Of a stretch of 64,000 nt of DNA, positions 9,782-19,034 are shown piece after piece. The number at the start of each line of letters is the position of its first letter. The first letter of the stretch is position 1. The notes beneath the pieces are model-generated. The model searched no databases and had not been told where the DNA came from. It worked only from the letters and a program-made list of their open reading frames with translations. The stretch is from Epilithonimonas bovis DSM 19482 (GTDB lineage: Bacteria; Bacteroidota; Bacteroidia; Flavobacteriales; Weeksellaceae): contig NZ_FTPU01000011.1 in assembly GCF_900108115.1 (NCBI RefSeq), positions 31,603-95,602 of the forward strand, read 5' to 3'. Position numbers and translations under genes: made by a program.

Positions 9782-11905
9782 TTAAAAGACCATTGTCAGT
9801 TGGATTCTTTTTCGGGCCTCATCTACTTCGGTTACTTTTACCTGGATGTGCTGATGCAGCTTTACGACCTCATTTACATCAGAAACAAAACCATCTTTCA
9901 GCTGGGAAATGTGTACAAGGCCACTCTCCTTGATCCCAAGATCCACAAAACATCCAAATGCGGTAATATTATTAACGATGCCGGGCAGGATCATGCCGGG
10001 TTTTACATCCTTAATTGATTTTACATTGGCATCAAATTCAAAAACTTTGGCTGCTTTCCTTGGGTCAAGGCCTGGTTTTTCAAGTTCTTTCAAGATATCG
10101 CGGATGCTGAGAATACCAATCTCTTCGGTCGCATATAAATAAGGGTTAATTTTTCTGATTTTATCATGGTTGGCGATCAGTTCATCTGTTTTGATTCCCA
10201 AATCTTTGGCCATTTTTTCGACGGTTTGGTAAGCTTCCGGATGCACTGCCGAATTATCAAGCGGATTTTTCCCATTCTTGATCCTCACAAATGCTGCCGC
10301 CTGCTGATACGCTTTTTCCCCTAATCTGGGAACTTTTTTAAGATCTTTCCTTTGTGAAAAAGCACCATTTTCTGATCGGTACAATACAATATTCTCAGCC
10401 ATTTTTTCACCAATCCCCGAGACGTAACTCAGGATAGATTTGCTGGCAGTGTTCAGGTTAATCCCAACCGAATTTACCGAGCGAATGACCGTTTGATCCA
10501 ATTCTTCTTTCAGTTTTGCCTGGTCTACATCGTGCTGATATTGCCCGACACCTATCGATTTTGGATCTATTTTCACCAGTTCTGCCAATGGATCTGCCAG
10601 TCTGCGGCCAATAGAAACGGCTCCACGCACCGTCACATCATAATTGGGAAACTCATCTCTTGCAATTTTGCTTGCAGAATAGACTGATGCACCCGCTTCT
10701 GACACGACAAAAACCTGAATGGGCTTGTCAAATGCAATTTTCTTGATAAAAAATTCGGTTTCCCGGCGGGCGGTTCCGTTCCCGATAGAGATGGCTTCTA
10801 TGTGATAGGCATTCACCATAGAGCGGATTTTTTTCATGGCCATCCCGCTTTCGTTTTGTGGCGCATGCGGATAGATGGTTTCGTTATGGAGGAGGTCGCC
10901 CTTTTCATCCAGGCAAACCACTTTGCAACCAGTCCTGTAACCAGGATCTATGGCTAAAATCCGTTTTTCACCCAAAGGCGGAGCCAGCAGAAGCTGTTGC
11001 AGGTTGTCAGAAAAAACCTGAATCGCTTTGGAGTCTGCTCTGTGTTTCGCTTCCTGCAATACTTCGTTAGAAATGGCTGGCTCCAGTAGGCGTTTATAAG
11101 AATCTGCCACTGCCTGCCTGATCTGTTCCGATGACGGATTGTGATTTTTGAGGACGGCTCTCCCGATGATTTCCAGCGCCTCGTCTTTTTCTGTATTGAT
11201 ACTCACTTTTACAAAACCTTCCTGCTCTGCACGCAACATGGCGAGAAGCCGGTGCGACGGGATTCTTCCCAAAGATTCTTCCCAGTCAAAATATTGTGAA
11301 AATTTCTGAGCCGCCTCATCCTCTTTCTTGGATTTTACCACTTTAGATCCAATCATGGCCGTTTTTTGAAAAAATCGGCGCAGGTTTTTTCGGACAAAAA
11401 GGTTTTCATTAATCCATTCTGCGATGATATCTCTTGCGCCCTGCAATGCTTCTTCGGCATCTGCAATATCATTATTAATATATCTTTCTGCCTGATATTG
11501 GATGTCATCTGCTCGCTGGCTCATGATCAATTTTGCCAATGGCTCAAGTCCTTTTTCTCGGGCGGTGTCGGCTCTGGTTTTTCTTCGTTTTTTATAAGGC
11601 AGATAAAGATCCTCCAATTCTTGTAAATCGAAGGTCTGTATTATTTTGTGGTGCAGTTCTTCGGAAAGCGCATGCTGCTCCTCAATAGATTTTAGGATGC
11701 TTTCTTTGCGTTTCAGGATTTCTTCAAACTGCTTGTTAAGTTTGGCTATTTTTTCTATCTGGACTTCATCCAGGTTGCCTGTGCGGTCTTTCCGGTAACG
11801 AGCGATGAAGGGGATTGTGCAGTCTTCCTGCAAAAGTTGAAGCGTGCTCTCTATACTTTTGGATGGTAATTCCAGTTGTTTTTGGATATATTCTGTCTTA
11901 TTCAT
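9782..11905 (-). CDS. tex: Tex-family RNA-binding transcription accessory protein
   Basis: A 707-residue protein with the full Tex layout: N-terminal helical region (IPFIARYRKDRTGNLDE), a YqgF/RNase H-like domain (ILAIDPGYRTGCKVVCLD), helix-hairpin-helix repeats (SYVSGIGEKMAENIV and VPRLGEKAYQQ), and a C-terminal S1 RNA-binding domain (MILPGIVNNITAFGCFVDLG). Tex binds nucleic acid and affects transcription, but its precise role is unclear. Length is close to the family norm. It is monocistronic, with a TAnnTTTG box just upstream. Confidence 0.94.
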   Translation of the reverse strand: MNKTEYIQKQLELPSKSIESTLQLLQEDCTIPFIARYRKDRTGNLDEVQIEKIAKLNKQFEEILKRKESILKSIEEQHALSEELHHKIIQTFDLQELEDLYLPYKKRRKTRADTAREKGLEPLAKLIMSQRADDIQYQAERYINNDIADAEEALQGARDIIAEWINENLFVRKNLRRFFQKTAMIGSKVVKSKKEDEAAQKFSQYFDWEESLGRIPSHRLLAMLRAEQEGFVKVSINTEKDEALEIIGRAVLKNHNPSSEQIRQAVADSYKRLLEPAISNEVLQEAKHRADSKAIQVFSDNLQQLLLAPPLGEKRILAIDPGYRTGCKVVCLDEKGDLLHNETIYPHAPQNESGMAMKKIRSMVNAYHIEAISIGNGTARRETEFFIKKIAFDKPIQVFVVSEAGASVYSASKIARDEFPNYDVTVRGAVSIGRRLADPLAELVKIDPKSIGVGQYQHDVDQAKLKEELDQTVIRSVNSVGINLNTASKSILSYVSGIGEKMAENIVLYRSENGAFSQRKDLKKVPRLGEKAYQQAAAFVRIKNGKNPLDNSAVHPEAYQTVEKMAKDLGIKTDELIANHDKIRKINPYLYATEEIGILSIRDILKELEKPGLDPRKAAKVFEFDANVKSIKDVKPGMILPGIVNNITAFGCFVDLGIKESGLVHISQLKDGFVSDVNEVVKLHQHIQVKVTEVDEARKRIQLTMVF

Positions 11906-11922
11906 CAGGCATTATAAGACGG

Positions 11923-11930
11923 CAAAAATA
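11923..11930 (-). promoter_or_regulatory. Promoter -7 box of tex
   Basis: TATTTTTG on the minus strand, 17 nt before the tex ATG. Confidence 0.6.
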
Positions 11931-11953
11931 CAGACTTTTTGTTTAAATATAAG

Positions 11954-12427
11954 TTATGATTTTCTCTCTACTCTTACGGCATCAGGCACCATAATTTCAT
12001 AATTGCCACCAAAAGAAATAATCTCTCGTACGATGCTGCTGCTGATGTAAGATTTTCCCGATGAGGTCAATAGGAAAATGGTTTCGATGGTATTTTTTCT
12101 GGTTAATGCTCTGTTGGTCTGCGCGATAGCTTTTTCAAACTCGAAATCGGCTGGATTGCGAAGGCCTCTCAGTATGAATTTAACGTTTTTACTTTTGCAG
12201 TAATCGATGGTAAGCCCTTCAAAATCGTCTACTTCTACATTCGGAAACTTTTCAAAAGTTTTTCTGATAAATTCTTTACGTTGCTCCAGAGAGAACATAT
12301 ATTTTTTCTGGGAATTTTTTCCGATGGCAATGATAATCTTGTCAAACAGCGGAACGGCGCGTTCTACAATATCATAATGGCCAAGTGTAATGGGATCAAA
12401 CGACCCGGGAAAAACAGCGATTTTCAT
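11954..12427 (-). CDS. coaD: Phosphopantetheine adenylyltransferase
   Basis: A 157-residue enzyme that transfers AMP to 4'-phosphopantetheine in the fourth step of coenzyme A synthesis. The nucleotidyltransferase signature PGSFDPITLGHYD holds the T/HxGH motif, and the C-terminal S-S-x-VRE motif (SSSIVREIISFGG) is present. RGLRNPADFEFE is the usual substrate-binding loop. It lies downstream of ddl on the same strand with an 85-bp gap, so co-transcription is possible but not shown. Confidence 0.95.
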   Translation of the reverse strand: MKIAVFPGSFDPITLGHYDIVERAVPLFDKIIIAIGKNSQKKYMFSLEQRKEFIRKTFEKFPNVEVDDFEGLTIDYCKSKNVKFILRGLRNPADFEFEKAIAQTNRALTRKNTIETIFLLTSSGKSYISSSIVREIISFGGNYEIMVPDAVRVERKS

Positions 12428-12512
12428 TTTATAATTGATGGATTATGGTTGATAATGATTAATTCTTGAGATTATAATTGAAGTTTATCATTAATCAATT
12501 ATCTCTTATCAT

Positions 12513-13496
12513 TTATTTTAAAAGTGCTTTCTCTACTTCGTTTCCGCAAAGGTCTTTGATGGAGATTCCGTAGATTTTGGCCTGTTGCGGCAGCAAACTT
12601 GCGGGTGAAAAACCGGGATTGGTATTCATCTCCAGCATATGTGGGATGCCATCTACAATGATATATTCTGACCGCGAAAATCCGCTCATTCCCAACGATT
12701 TATAGGCTTTTATCGCGATTTCTTCAACTTTTTTTCTGGTTTCTTCATCAATTCTTGCCGGCGTGATTTCTTGGGAAGCACCCTCATACTTGGCTTCATA
12801 ATCAAAAAATTCTTTATCCGGAACAATTTCTGTAATGCCCAAAACGATGACTTCACCCTTATAATCCAAAACGCCAACGGAGACTTCCATTCCTGCCAAA
12901 GCGCTTTCTATAAGGATTTCATCGTCTTCTTTATAAGCGAATTCTATAGCCGCATTCAGTTCACTTTTTTCTTTCACTTTGGAGATTCCGAGGGAAGAAC
13001 CGCTTTGATTGGGTTTTACAAAAACCGGAAGCCCCAGTTGTTTTACAATTTCATCATCAGAAATCGCTTCGCCCTTTCTTAGATAAATACTTTTTGCGGA
13101 AGGGATTCCATATTTAGATAAAACAGCTAAGGTATCTTTTTTGTTAAATGTGAGTGCACTTTGGTAAAAATCGCAACCGGTGTATTTTTGCCCAACGGCA
13201 TCCCAATAAGCCTGCAAACTGCCGTTTTCGCCCGGAGTTCCGTGGATAATATTGAAACAAGCATCAAACTTCAGGCTTTCACCATTTCCCAGATCGGCAG
13301 AAAAATCAGCTTTATTAATGGGTTTTTTACTACCATTGTCTTCGAGAAAGTACCACTCATCTTTCAGGACAACGACTTTGTAAACATTATAAAGTTCACG
13401 GTCCAATGAATCAAAAATCAATTGTCCGCTTTTGAGAGAAACCTTGTATTCATCAGAATAACCGCCCATTACAACGGCTACATTTTTTTTGCTCAT
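12513..13496 (-). CDS. ddl: D-alanine--D-alanine ligase
   Basis: A 327-residue ATP-grasp enzyme making the D-Ala-D-Ala dipeptide of peptidoglycan. Visible motifs are the N-terminal GGYSDEYKVSL, the FNIIHGTPGENGSLQAYWD block, KPNQSGSSLGISKV, the RSEYIIVDG region and the C-terminal EMNTNPGFSPASLLPQ with its metal and substrate ligands. Family length is normal. A TAnnTTTG box lies 19 nt upstream. Confidence 0.94.
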   Translation of the reverse strand: MSKKNVAVVMGGYSDEYKVSLKSGQLIFDSLDRELYNVYKVVVLKDEWYFLEDNGSKKPINKADFSADLGNGESLKFDACFNIIHGTPGENGSLQAYWDAVGQKYTGCDFYQSALTFNKKDTLAVLSKYGIPSAKSIYLRKGEAISDDEIVKQLGLPVFVKPNQSGSSLGISKVKEKSELNAAIEFAYKEDDEILIESALAGMEVSVGVLDYKGEVIVLGITEIVPDKEFFDYEAKYEGASQEITPARIDEETRKKVEEIAIKAYKSLGMSGFSRSEYIIVDGIPHMLEMNTNPGFSPASLLPQQAKIYGISIKDLCGNEVEKALLK

Positions 13497-13515
13497 TATC
13501 TAATTTTCTTGAAAA

Positions 13516-13523
13516 CAAATGTA
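13516..13523 (-). promoter_or_regulatory. Promoter -7 box of ddl
   Basis: TACATTTG on the minus strand, 19 nt before the ddl ATG. Confidence 0.6.
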
Positions 13524-13763
13524 AAGATTTTATAAAAAACAGGATTAAATTTTTCTGATTTTTTAAAATGACGAATTAATGTATGAAATAATTAAACACA
13601 AAGGCACAAGAGTCAATGACAAATTTATTGCATTTAAGGCACAAAGTTTAATTTCATTAAATTTAATAATAAAGGCTTCGAGAGCCTCAGCCTGACATTG
13701 ATTTCCTTGTGCCTTAAAACATTCCAATATTAAGAAAATCGTCGCGCCTTTGGATTAATCAAA

Positions 13764-14129
13764 TCAATAAAAATATAATTTCAAATAAGGCCAGTAAACC
13801 AAAATCCCAACACAGACTGCGGCAATGACCGACAGCAGAACCGCACCACCGGCTAAATCCTTGATAACGCCAATTTTTGTATCAAAATTCGGTTGGATAT
13901 AATCACAGATTTTCTCTGCACAAGTGTTCAAAGCTTCGGTTACCAAAACAAAAAAGCTGCATAACAGAATCAAAGCCGCTTCTAGGTTAGAAAGGCCGAG
14001 GAAAACAATCAGAAACAGATTAATAAGCAAGCCTACAATGTGAAACTGAAAATTTCGCTCGTTTCTCAGGATCCAGATCAATCCATTGATAGTGAATTGT
14101 ACACTTTTATAAAATGGCGGTTTTTTCAT
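13764..14129 (-). CDS. dgkA: Diacylglycerol/undecaprenol kinase
   Basis: A 121-residue membrane kinase with three hydrophobic helices. It has the family motifs NERNFQFH, TEALNTCAEKICD and KDLAGGAVL, the last two forming the active site. In Gram-positives this short family phosphorylates undecaprenol; in flavobacteria the lipid substrate is not certain. The usual IE in the ALNTAIE motif is replaced by CAE here. It is monocistronic. The 266 bp upstream of ddl on the other side contain no recognisable gene. Confidence 0.9.
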   Translation of the reverse strand: MKKPPFYKSVQFTINGLIWILRNERNFQFHIVGLLINLFLIVFLGLSNLEAALILLCSFFVLVTEALNTCAEKICDYIQPNFDTKIGVIKDLAGGAVLLSVIAAVCVGILVYWPYLKLYFY

Positions 14130-14368
14130 TATTAATTCAATAAAATCAATATCCAGATTTAAACTAATCTTTTAATTTTTGCTAAGTTTGAAGTTTACAC
14201 TGAGCTTGTCGAATTGTCTTTGCGAACCATAAAAATATTTTCAATAAGTTCAAAAAAATCTTTTCGGACTTTGCGTGTAAAAATTCAGCAATAATCAAAT
14301 TTCCACAAAGTTATTCAAACTTATTTTACTCCAATCCAAAAATTGTTAATAACTAAAGAAATACAGTT

Positions 14369-14398
14369 TTTGAAATCGAATCAGAATCATTATCTTTG
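14369..14398 (+). promoter_or_regulatory. dnaN promoter (-33 and -7)
   Basis: TTTG at 14369-14372 and TATCTTTG at 14391-14398 are separated by 18 nt, matching the Bacteroidota housekeeping promoter. It is 23 nt before the dnaN ATG. Confidence 0.75.
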
Positions 14399-14421
14399 TA
14401 GAATTGAAATAAATACAGTTT

Positions 14422-15552
14422 ATGAGATTTATTGTTGCCAGTGGCGATTTGCAAAAAGCTTTACAGACGGTGAGTGGCGTAATTTCCGGCTCGCAGTCCC
14501 GACCAATTTTGGAGAATTTTCTTTTCGAGCTAGATCAGAACTTGTTGACAGTGACGGCTTCTGACGGCGAAACAACGCTGATTACTTCTCTCGAAGTAAA
14601 GTCGGATGACAAAGGGAAAATAGCAGTTCCGGGTAAGATTTTTCAGGATTTCCTTAAAACTTACGGCGAGCAACCTTTGACATTAGCTGTGAAAGATTCA
14701 GAAGACGGAAATGGAAGCGTTTTGGAAATTCTGGATGAGAAAGACAACTTTGCAGTAGCGCTGGACAATGCGGATGATTATCCAGAGTTGCCGGAATTTG
14801 ATGCTTCCCAAAAGGTGACGATTCCTGGCGGTGTTTTGGCTGAAGCTTTGGCTAACACACTGTTTGCGACCAGCAACGATTCTCTGCGACCGGTGATGAC
14901 AGGCGTTTTGTTTCAGTTCAAAGAAGATGAAGCCAATTTTGTCTCTACAGATTCTCACAGACTGGTGGTTTACAAAAGGACAGATATCGTGAATCCGGAA
15001 ACTTTGGAATTTATTATGCCAAAGAAACCGTTGTCAATTTTCAAGAATATTCTGAATAATTCCAGCGATGATGTTGTGATAGAATTCAGTGATAATATGG
15101 CGAAATTTACATTTGGGAACAACATCTGGATTTGCCGTTTGATTGATGGGAAATATCCGAATTACAATGCGGTAATCCCGAAAGAAAACCCCAATGTTTT
15201 GACCATTAACAGAGGTTTGCTTTTGAGTTCGATAAGAAGAGCGTCTATTATGTCAAACAAATCGACCAATCAGGTAAGATTCAAATTGTCAGGAAATGTG
15301 CTTCATCTTCACGCAGAAGATACAGAATACGCTAACAAAGCGGATATGCAGATCCCTTGTGACTATAACGGTGATGATATCAACATTGGTTTCAGTTCCA
15401 AATTTTTGATGGAGATGTTATCTGTGTTGGCATCTGATGATATTACGATGAAGATGTCTCAACCCAACAGACCTGGTATCGTAGAACCGGTTGATGGACT
15501 AGAGGAGAACGAGAGTATCCTAATGCTGTCAATGCCGGTGATAGGGCTTTAA
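14422..15552 (+). CDS. dnaN: DNA polymerase III sliding clamp (beta subunit)
   Basis: A 376-residue protein forming the ring-shaped dimer that holds the replicative polymerase on DNA. It begins MRFIVASGDLQKAL and contains the three similar clamp domains, including ASDGETTLI in the first, SLRPVMTGVLFQF and FVSTDSHRLVVYKR in the second, and the C-terminal LSMPVIGL ending that contributes to the partner-binding cleft. It is not next to dnaA here; in Bacteroidota the two are usually apart. Confidence 0.96.
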   Translation: MRFIVASGDLQKALQTVSGVISGSQSRPILENFLFELDQNLLTVTASDGETTLITSLEVKSDDKGKIAVPGKIFQDFLKTYGEQPLTLAVKDSEDGNGSVLEILDEKDNFAVALDNADDYPELPEFDASQKVTIPGGVLAEALANTLFATSNDSLRPVMTGVLFQFKEDEANFVSTDSHRLVVYKRTDIVNPETLEFIMPKKPLSIFKNILNNSSDDVVIEFSDNMAKFTFGNNIWICRLIDGKYPNYNAVIPKENPNVLTINRGLLLSSIRRASIMSNKSTNQVRFKLSGNVLHLHAEDTEYANKADMQIPCDYNGDDINIGFSSKFLMEMLSVLASDDITMKMSQPNRPGIVEPVDGLEENESILMLSMPVIGL

Positions 15553-15606
15553 GATAGACGATAATTGATGAATGATAATTGATTATCTATTGAAACAATA
15601 AAAAAG

Positions 15607-15639
15607 ATGCGACTTTAATTTTTAAGTCGCATTTTTTTA
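15607..15639 (+). terminator. Terminator after dnaN
   Basis: A 9-bp perfect stem (15607-15615 with 15624-15632), preceded by A residues and followed by T residues, so it may work in both directions between dnaN and the convergent toxin gene. Confidence 0.87.
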
Positions 15640-15667
15640 TTATCATTCTGAGCGGAGTCGAAGAACT

Positions 15668-15952
15668 TTAGTTTGGTTTCTTTTTTGGGTTTTGTGCCGT
15701 ATTGAAAACTGAATATACAACCACATTATCTTCCTCAATTCTGTAAATTATCAGATAAGGAAACTTCTTGATATAAGCTTCTCTGTAATTATTTTTGATT
15801 TCAAAATGTTTTGGATTCTCAGTAATTCTTTTGAAGTATAACCCTAATTGCTCGAAAAATGTTTCTCCTAATCCGGGTTGTTGGCTTTCGTAATATGAAT
15901 AGGCATCAATGATTTCTAGATTTGCCTCTTCTTTGATTTCTAAAGTATACAT
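15668..15952 (-). CDS. ParE/RelE-type toxin
   Basis: A 94-residue protein of the ParE/RelE superfamily: YTLEIKEEANLEIIDAYSYYESQQPGLGETF is the typical N-terminal two-helix start, followed by the strand block YREAYIKKFPYLIIYRI and VVYSVFNTAQNPKKKP. Such toxins inhibit gyrase or cleave mRNA on the ribosome; the sequence does not decide which. Its ATG overlaps the stop of the upstream antitoxin by one base (TAATG), giving coupled translation. Confidence 0.87.
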   Translation of the reverse strand: MYTLEIKEEANLEIIDAYSYYESQQPGLGETFFEQLGLYFKRITENPKHFEIKNNYREAYIKKFPYLIIYRIEEDNVVVYSVFNTAQNPKKKPN

Positions 15953-16188
15953 TACTTTGCAGAAGTTCTTGCTTTATTCTTTACCTCTTCCCAGGTGTAA
16001 GATTTAGACTCCCCTTTTAGATGTCTTTCTCTTCTTTTATCTAGTTCTTCATAAAATGATTTTGGAATGGATGATTCATCCTCAGAACTTTTGGCACTGA
16101 TCAATTCATTGAAAATTCGCAACATCTTCTCATCGGCTTGGTCTACAAAGGCGTGGATTCTTTTTCTGATATCTATTATTGTATCCAT
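15952..16188 (-). CDS. Antitoxin of the ParE/RelE-type pair
   Basis: A 78-residue, strongly charged helical protein (about residues 45-60 KRRERHLKGESKSYTWEEVK) resembling the addiction-module antitoxin component of Bacteroidota. The C-terminal half, with SYTWEEVK, is the likely toxin-binding segment. It is first in the operon, overlapping the toxin gene by one base, and has a promoter box at 16212-16219. Confidence 0.82.
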   Translation of the reverse strand: MDTIIDIRKRIHAFVDQADEKMLRIFNELISAKSSEDESSIPKSFYEELDKRRERHLKGESKSYTWEEVKNKARTSAK

Positions 16189-16211
16189 TATTTTTTTTGA
16201 TTTGCTTATTT

Positions 16212-16219
16212 CAAAGTTA
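16212..16219 (-). promoter_or_regulatory. Promoter -7 box of the toxin-antitoxin operon
   Basis: TAACTTTG on the minus strand, 23 nt before the antitoxin ATG. Confidence 0.6.
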
Positions 16220-16335
16220 ATGAAATATTTTAATTGATGGATTGGTTACAATCACTTTCCTGTTTCTCAAAAAATCACGATATTTGCAAACTTAATTGGG
16301 TTTGTATTTCAAACCTAGAATTTCAAATCAATCAA

Positions 16336-18735
16336 ATGAAAATTTCTAATAATTGGCTTAAAGATTACATCAATACAGACCTTAACACAGAAAAAATCAG
16401 TGCTTACCTTACCGACATTGGTTTGGAAGTAGAAGGTGTTGATAAATTCGAAAGCGTAAAAGGAAGTCTGGAAGGGATTGTTATTGGTAAAGTTTTGACT
16501 TGCGAAAAACATCCCAATGCCGATAAACTAAGCAAAACAACTGTTGATGTCGGGAATGGGAAAATCCTTAATATCGTTTGTGGCGCACCCAATGTTGCTG
16601 CCGGACAGACGGTTCCGGTTGCGGTTGTCGGAACAAAAATCTACGCCAAAGACGGCAGTTCTTTCGAGATCAAAAAAGCTAAAATCCGTGGCGAGGTTTC
16701 CGAAGGGATGATCTGCGCAGAAGATGAATTAGGCCTGAGCGATAATCACGCCGGGATTATGGTTTTGGATGAAACTAAATATGAAGTTGGACTACCATTT
16801 GCTGATTATTTTGATTTGACAAACGATGAGGTTTATGAGATTGGACTGACACCAAACAGAACCGATGCAATGTCGCATTATGGCGTTGCCAGGGATTTGC
16901 AGGCATTTCTCATTTCCAATGATTTGAAATCTGAGTTTGAAAAAATCACTTCTGTTCCATTAAATATCGAAGGTTCTCACGATTTTAAACTGGAAGTTGA
17001 GGATTCTGAATTAACGCCAAGGTATTTAGGAGCAGTTATCGAAAATGTTGAAATAAAAGATTCACCGGATTGGCTGAAAAACAGGCTCAAAGCGATTGGC
17101 CTTTCGCCAATTAATAATGTGGTAGATATCACCAATTATGTCCTTCACGGTCTTGGACAGCCGCTTCACGCTTTTGATGCAGACAAGATTGCTGATAAAA
17201 CCGTGAAAGTCGGTACGATAAAAGAAGGAACAAAATTTAAAACGTTGGATGGTGTGGAAAGAACATTGAACGGTTCCGAAATCATTATCAAAGACGGAAA
17301 AGATCAGCCGCTTTGCATTGCCGGCGTTTTCGGTGGAAGTGACAGTGGCGTTTCTTCTGAAACCAAAACTATTTTCCTGGAAAGTGCTTATTTCAACCCG
17401 GTTGCTATCAGGAAAGCTTCCAAATTCCATGGTCTTAATACAGATGCTTCTTTCCGTTTCGAGAGAGGCGTAGATCCTAACAATGCGAGAACAGCTTTGA
17501 CGCACGCGATTAATCTGATTCATGAATTAACAGGCGGAAAATTGGTGGGTGAGATTTTAGAACATTATCCTGAAAAAATCAAAGACCATTATGTGGTTTT
17601 CAGGTATTCTAAGTTAGATCAGATCCTTGGGACAAAAATCCATAGGGAAAAGATCAAAGAAATTTTGAAATCACTTGGTATTCAGATTCTTAATGAAATC
17701 CAAAATGGATTGGAATTGTCCGTTCCGGTTTACAGAGCAGATGTCACAAGAGAAATTGATGTGATCGAGGAAGTGTTGAGGATCTACGGCTACAACAAGA
17801 TCGATGCGCCTAAGAAAATCTCCTTTACACCGGTAAAACTAAGTTTTGAAGATCAGGATGCTTTAGAAAACTCTTGGGCCAGAACATTGCAATCCAACGG
17901 TTTCCACGAAGTGATGAACAACTCGTTGACTTCTGTAAAAGACGAAACGGATGCTGTAAAATTGCTTAATCCATTAAGCAGTGATTTGGCATTTATGAGA
18001 AAGTCTTTGCTGGAAGGGCTTTTGGAAAATGCAATCTACAATATCAATAGAAAATCATCTGACATCAAGTTTTTCGAATTAGGGAAAATTTACCATAAAA
18101 AAGAGAAATACGAAGAAAGAAAACAGTTGGCAATTTTGACTTCGGGAAGAGAAGTGGCAGAAAACTGGCTGCAGCCAAAAAGCGCAACAGATTTTTATCA
18201 TCTGAAAGCTTATGTAAAAATTCTTTTGGAAAAACTGAACCTTGTTCTGCATGAATCTGCCCTGGAAGACGAGCGTTTTTCTGATGCTCTGGAAATCAAA
18301 TCAGAAGGTAAAACCTTGGCAAGATTAGGTAAAGTTGCACCACAATTATTGAAGGATTTTGACATCAGCCAAGACGTTTTCTATGCAGAAATAGAACTGG
18401 AAAATTGCCAGGCATTGAGATCTAAAACCAACCTGAAATTTGTTGATATTCCGAAATTCAATAAAATTAGAAGAGATTTGGCTTTGTTGGTTGATAAAAC
18501 CATTACCTATGCAGAATTGTATGAGTTAGCAAAATCCAACAAATCACCTTTCCTGAAAAATATCAATCTGTTTGATGTTTACGAAGGCAAAAACCTTCCG
18601 GAAGGTAAAAAATCTTACGCCTTGAGTTTTGAACTTCTGAACGAAGAAAAAACCTTAGAAGATAAAGACATTACAGAAGTAATGAACTCTCTCATCAAGT
18701 CTTTTGAAAAAGAATTCAAAGCAGAATTGAGATAA
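16336..18735 (+). CDS. pheT: Phenylalanine--tRNA ligase beta subunit
   Basis: A 799-residue subunit that, with PheS, charges tRNA-Phe. The ATG at 16336 gives MKISNNWLKDYI, the normal family start; an in-frame ATG at 16234 would add 34 unrelated residues. Domains in order: the tRNA-binding domain (ITIPSRL-type EGIVIGKVLTCEKHPNADKL), B3/B4 editing region (PRYLGAVIENVEI, SDSGVSSETK), B5 (KILGTKIHREKI-like), the catalytic-core-like domain and a C-terminal anticodon-binding FDX-ACB domain. pheS is not in the window. Two tRNA-Phe genes lie elsewhere in the window. Confidence 0.95.
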   Translation: MKISNNWLKDYINTDLNTEKISAYLTDIGLEVEGVDKFESVKGSLEGIVIGKVLTCEKHPNADKLSKTTVDVGNGKILNIVCGAPNVAAGQTVPVAVVGTKIYAKDGSSFEIKKAKIRGEVSEGMICAEDELGLSDNHAGIMVLDETKYEVGLPFADYFDLTNDEVYEIGLTPNRTDAMSHYGVARDLQAFLISNDLKSEFEKITSVPLNIEGSHDFKLEVEDSELTPRYLGAVIENVEIKDSPDWLKNRLKAIGLSPINNVVDITNYVLHGLGQPLHAFDADKIADKTVKVGTIKEGTKFKTLDGVERTLNGSEIIIKDGKDQPLCIAGVFGGSDSGVSSETKTIFLESAYFNPVAIRKASKFHGLNTDASFRFERGVDPNNARTALTHAINLIHELTGGKLVGEILEHYPEKIKDHYVVFRYSKLDQILGTKIHREKIKEILKSLGIQILNEIQNGLELSVPVYRADVTREIDVIEEVLRIYGYNKIDAPKKISFTPVKLSFEDQDALENSWARTLQSNGFHEVMNNSLTSVKDETDAVKLLNPLSSDLAFMRKSLLEGLLENAIYNINRKSSDIKFFELGKIYHKKEKYEERKQLAILTSGREVAENWLQPKSATDFYHLKAYVKILLEKLNLVLHESALEDERFSDALEIKSEGKTLARLGKVAPQLLKDFDISQDVFYAEIELENCQALRSKTNLKFVDIPKFNKIRRDLALLVDKTITYAELYELAKSNKSPFLKNINLFDVYEGKNLPEGKKSYALSFELLNEEKTLEDKDITEVMNSLIKSFEKEFKAELR

Positions 18736-18777
18736 TTTTCATCAAATCTTTGACAAAATTTATTTTATGCTATAACC

Positions 18778-18810
18778 CTGTCAGAGTTTTAAACTCTGAC
18801 AGAGTTTTTT
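18778..18810 (+). terminator. Terminator/palindromic repeat after pheT
   Basis: A 12-bp perfect stem (18778-18789 with 18791-18802) with a 1-nt loop, followed by T residues. The almost loopless palindrome is the same style as the one at 43366-43398 and is a common repeat type in this group. Confidence 0.75.
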
Positions 18811-18830
18811 ATTCACAACTTTTATTTTTT

Positions 18831-18938
18831 AGGAGCTTAATCCCGCTATCCACTATATCTTTTTTTGGATCTCGGTCGGCTCCGCTGCGCTCCGCCGCCT
18901 CGCTCCAAAAAAAGGATGCCGTTGCTATCGGGGCTATG
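18831..18938 (+). repeat. Structured intergenic element (repeat-like)
   Basis: About 108 bp between pheT and hemN that can fold as one long hairpin: an outer AGC/GCT and CCCG/CGGG pairing, a middle ATCC/GGAT pairing, and an inner TTTTTTTGGA/TCCAAAAAAA stem closed by a GC-rich loop. It is much more GC-rich in its centre than its surroundings. A 76-codon reading frame runs through it but looks accidental. I recall similar intergenic elements in other flavobacteria, from memory only. Confidence 0.55.
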
Positions 18939-19021
18939 GCATTAGTCATCCACTCAACTTTTAATAGAATTTACCAATGAAAATCATCCTTAATTCAAAA
19001 ATATTCCAAAATCAATTTTCG

Positions 19022-19029
19022 TAACTTTG
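19022..19029 (+). promoter_or_regulatory. Promoter -7 box of hemN
   Basis: TAACTTTG ends 5 nt before the hemN ATG, so the transcript is probably leaderless or nearly so. Confidence 0.6.
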
Positions 19030-19034
19030 CACCA

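Noticed and set aside
16234..16335. Extended N-terminus of pheT
   Set aside because: The 34 extra residues do not look like PheT; MKISNNWLKDYI at 16336 is the normal start.
18750..18980. A 76-codon open frame between pheT and hemN
   Set aside because: It runs straight through the pheT terminator and the GC-rich hairpin element, and the translated sequence has no protein-like pattern.
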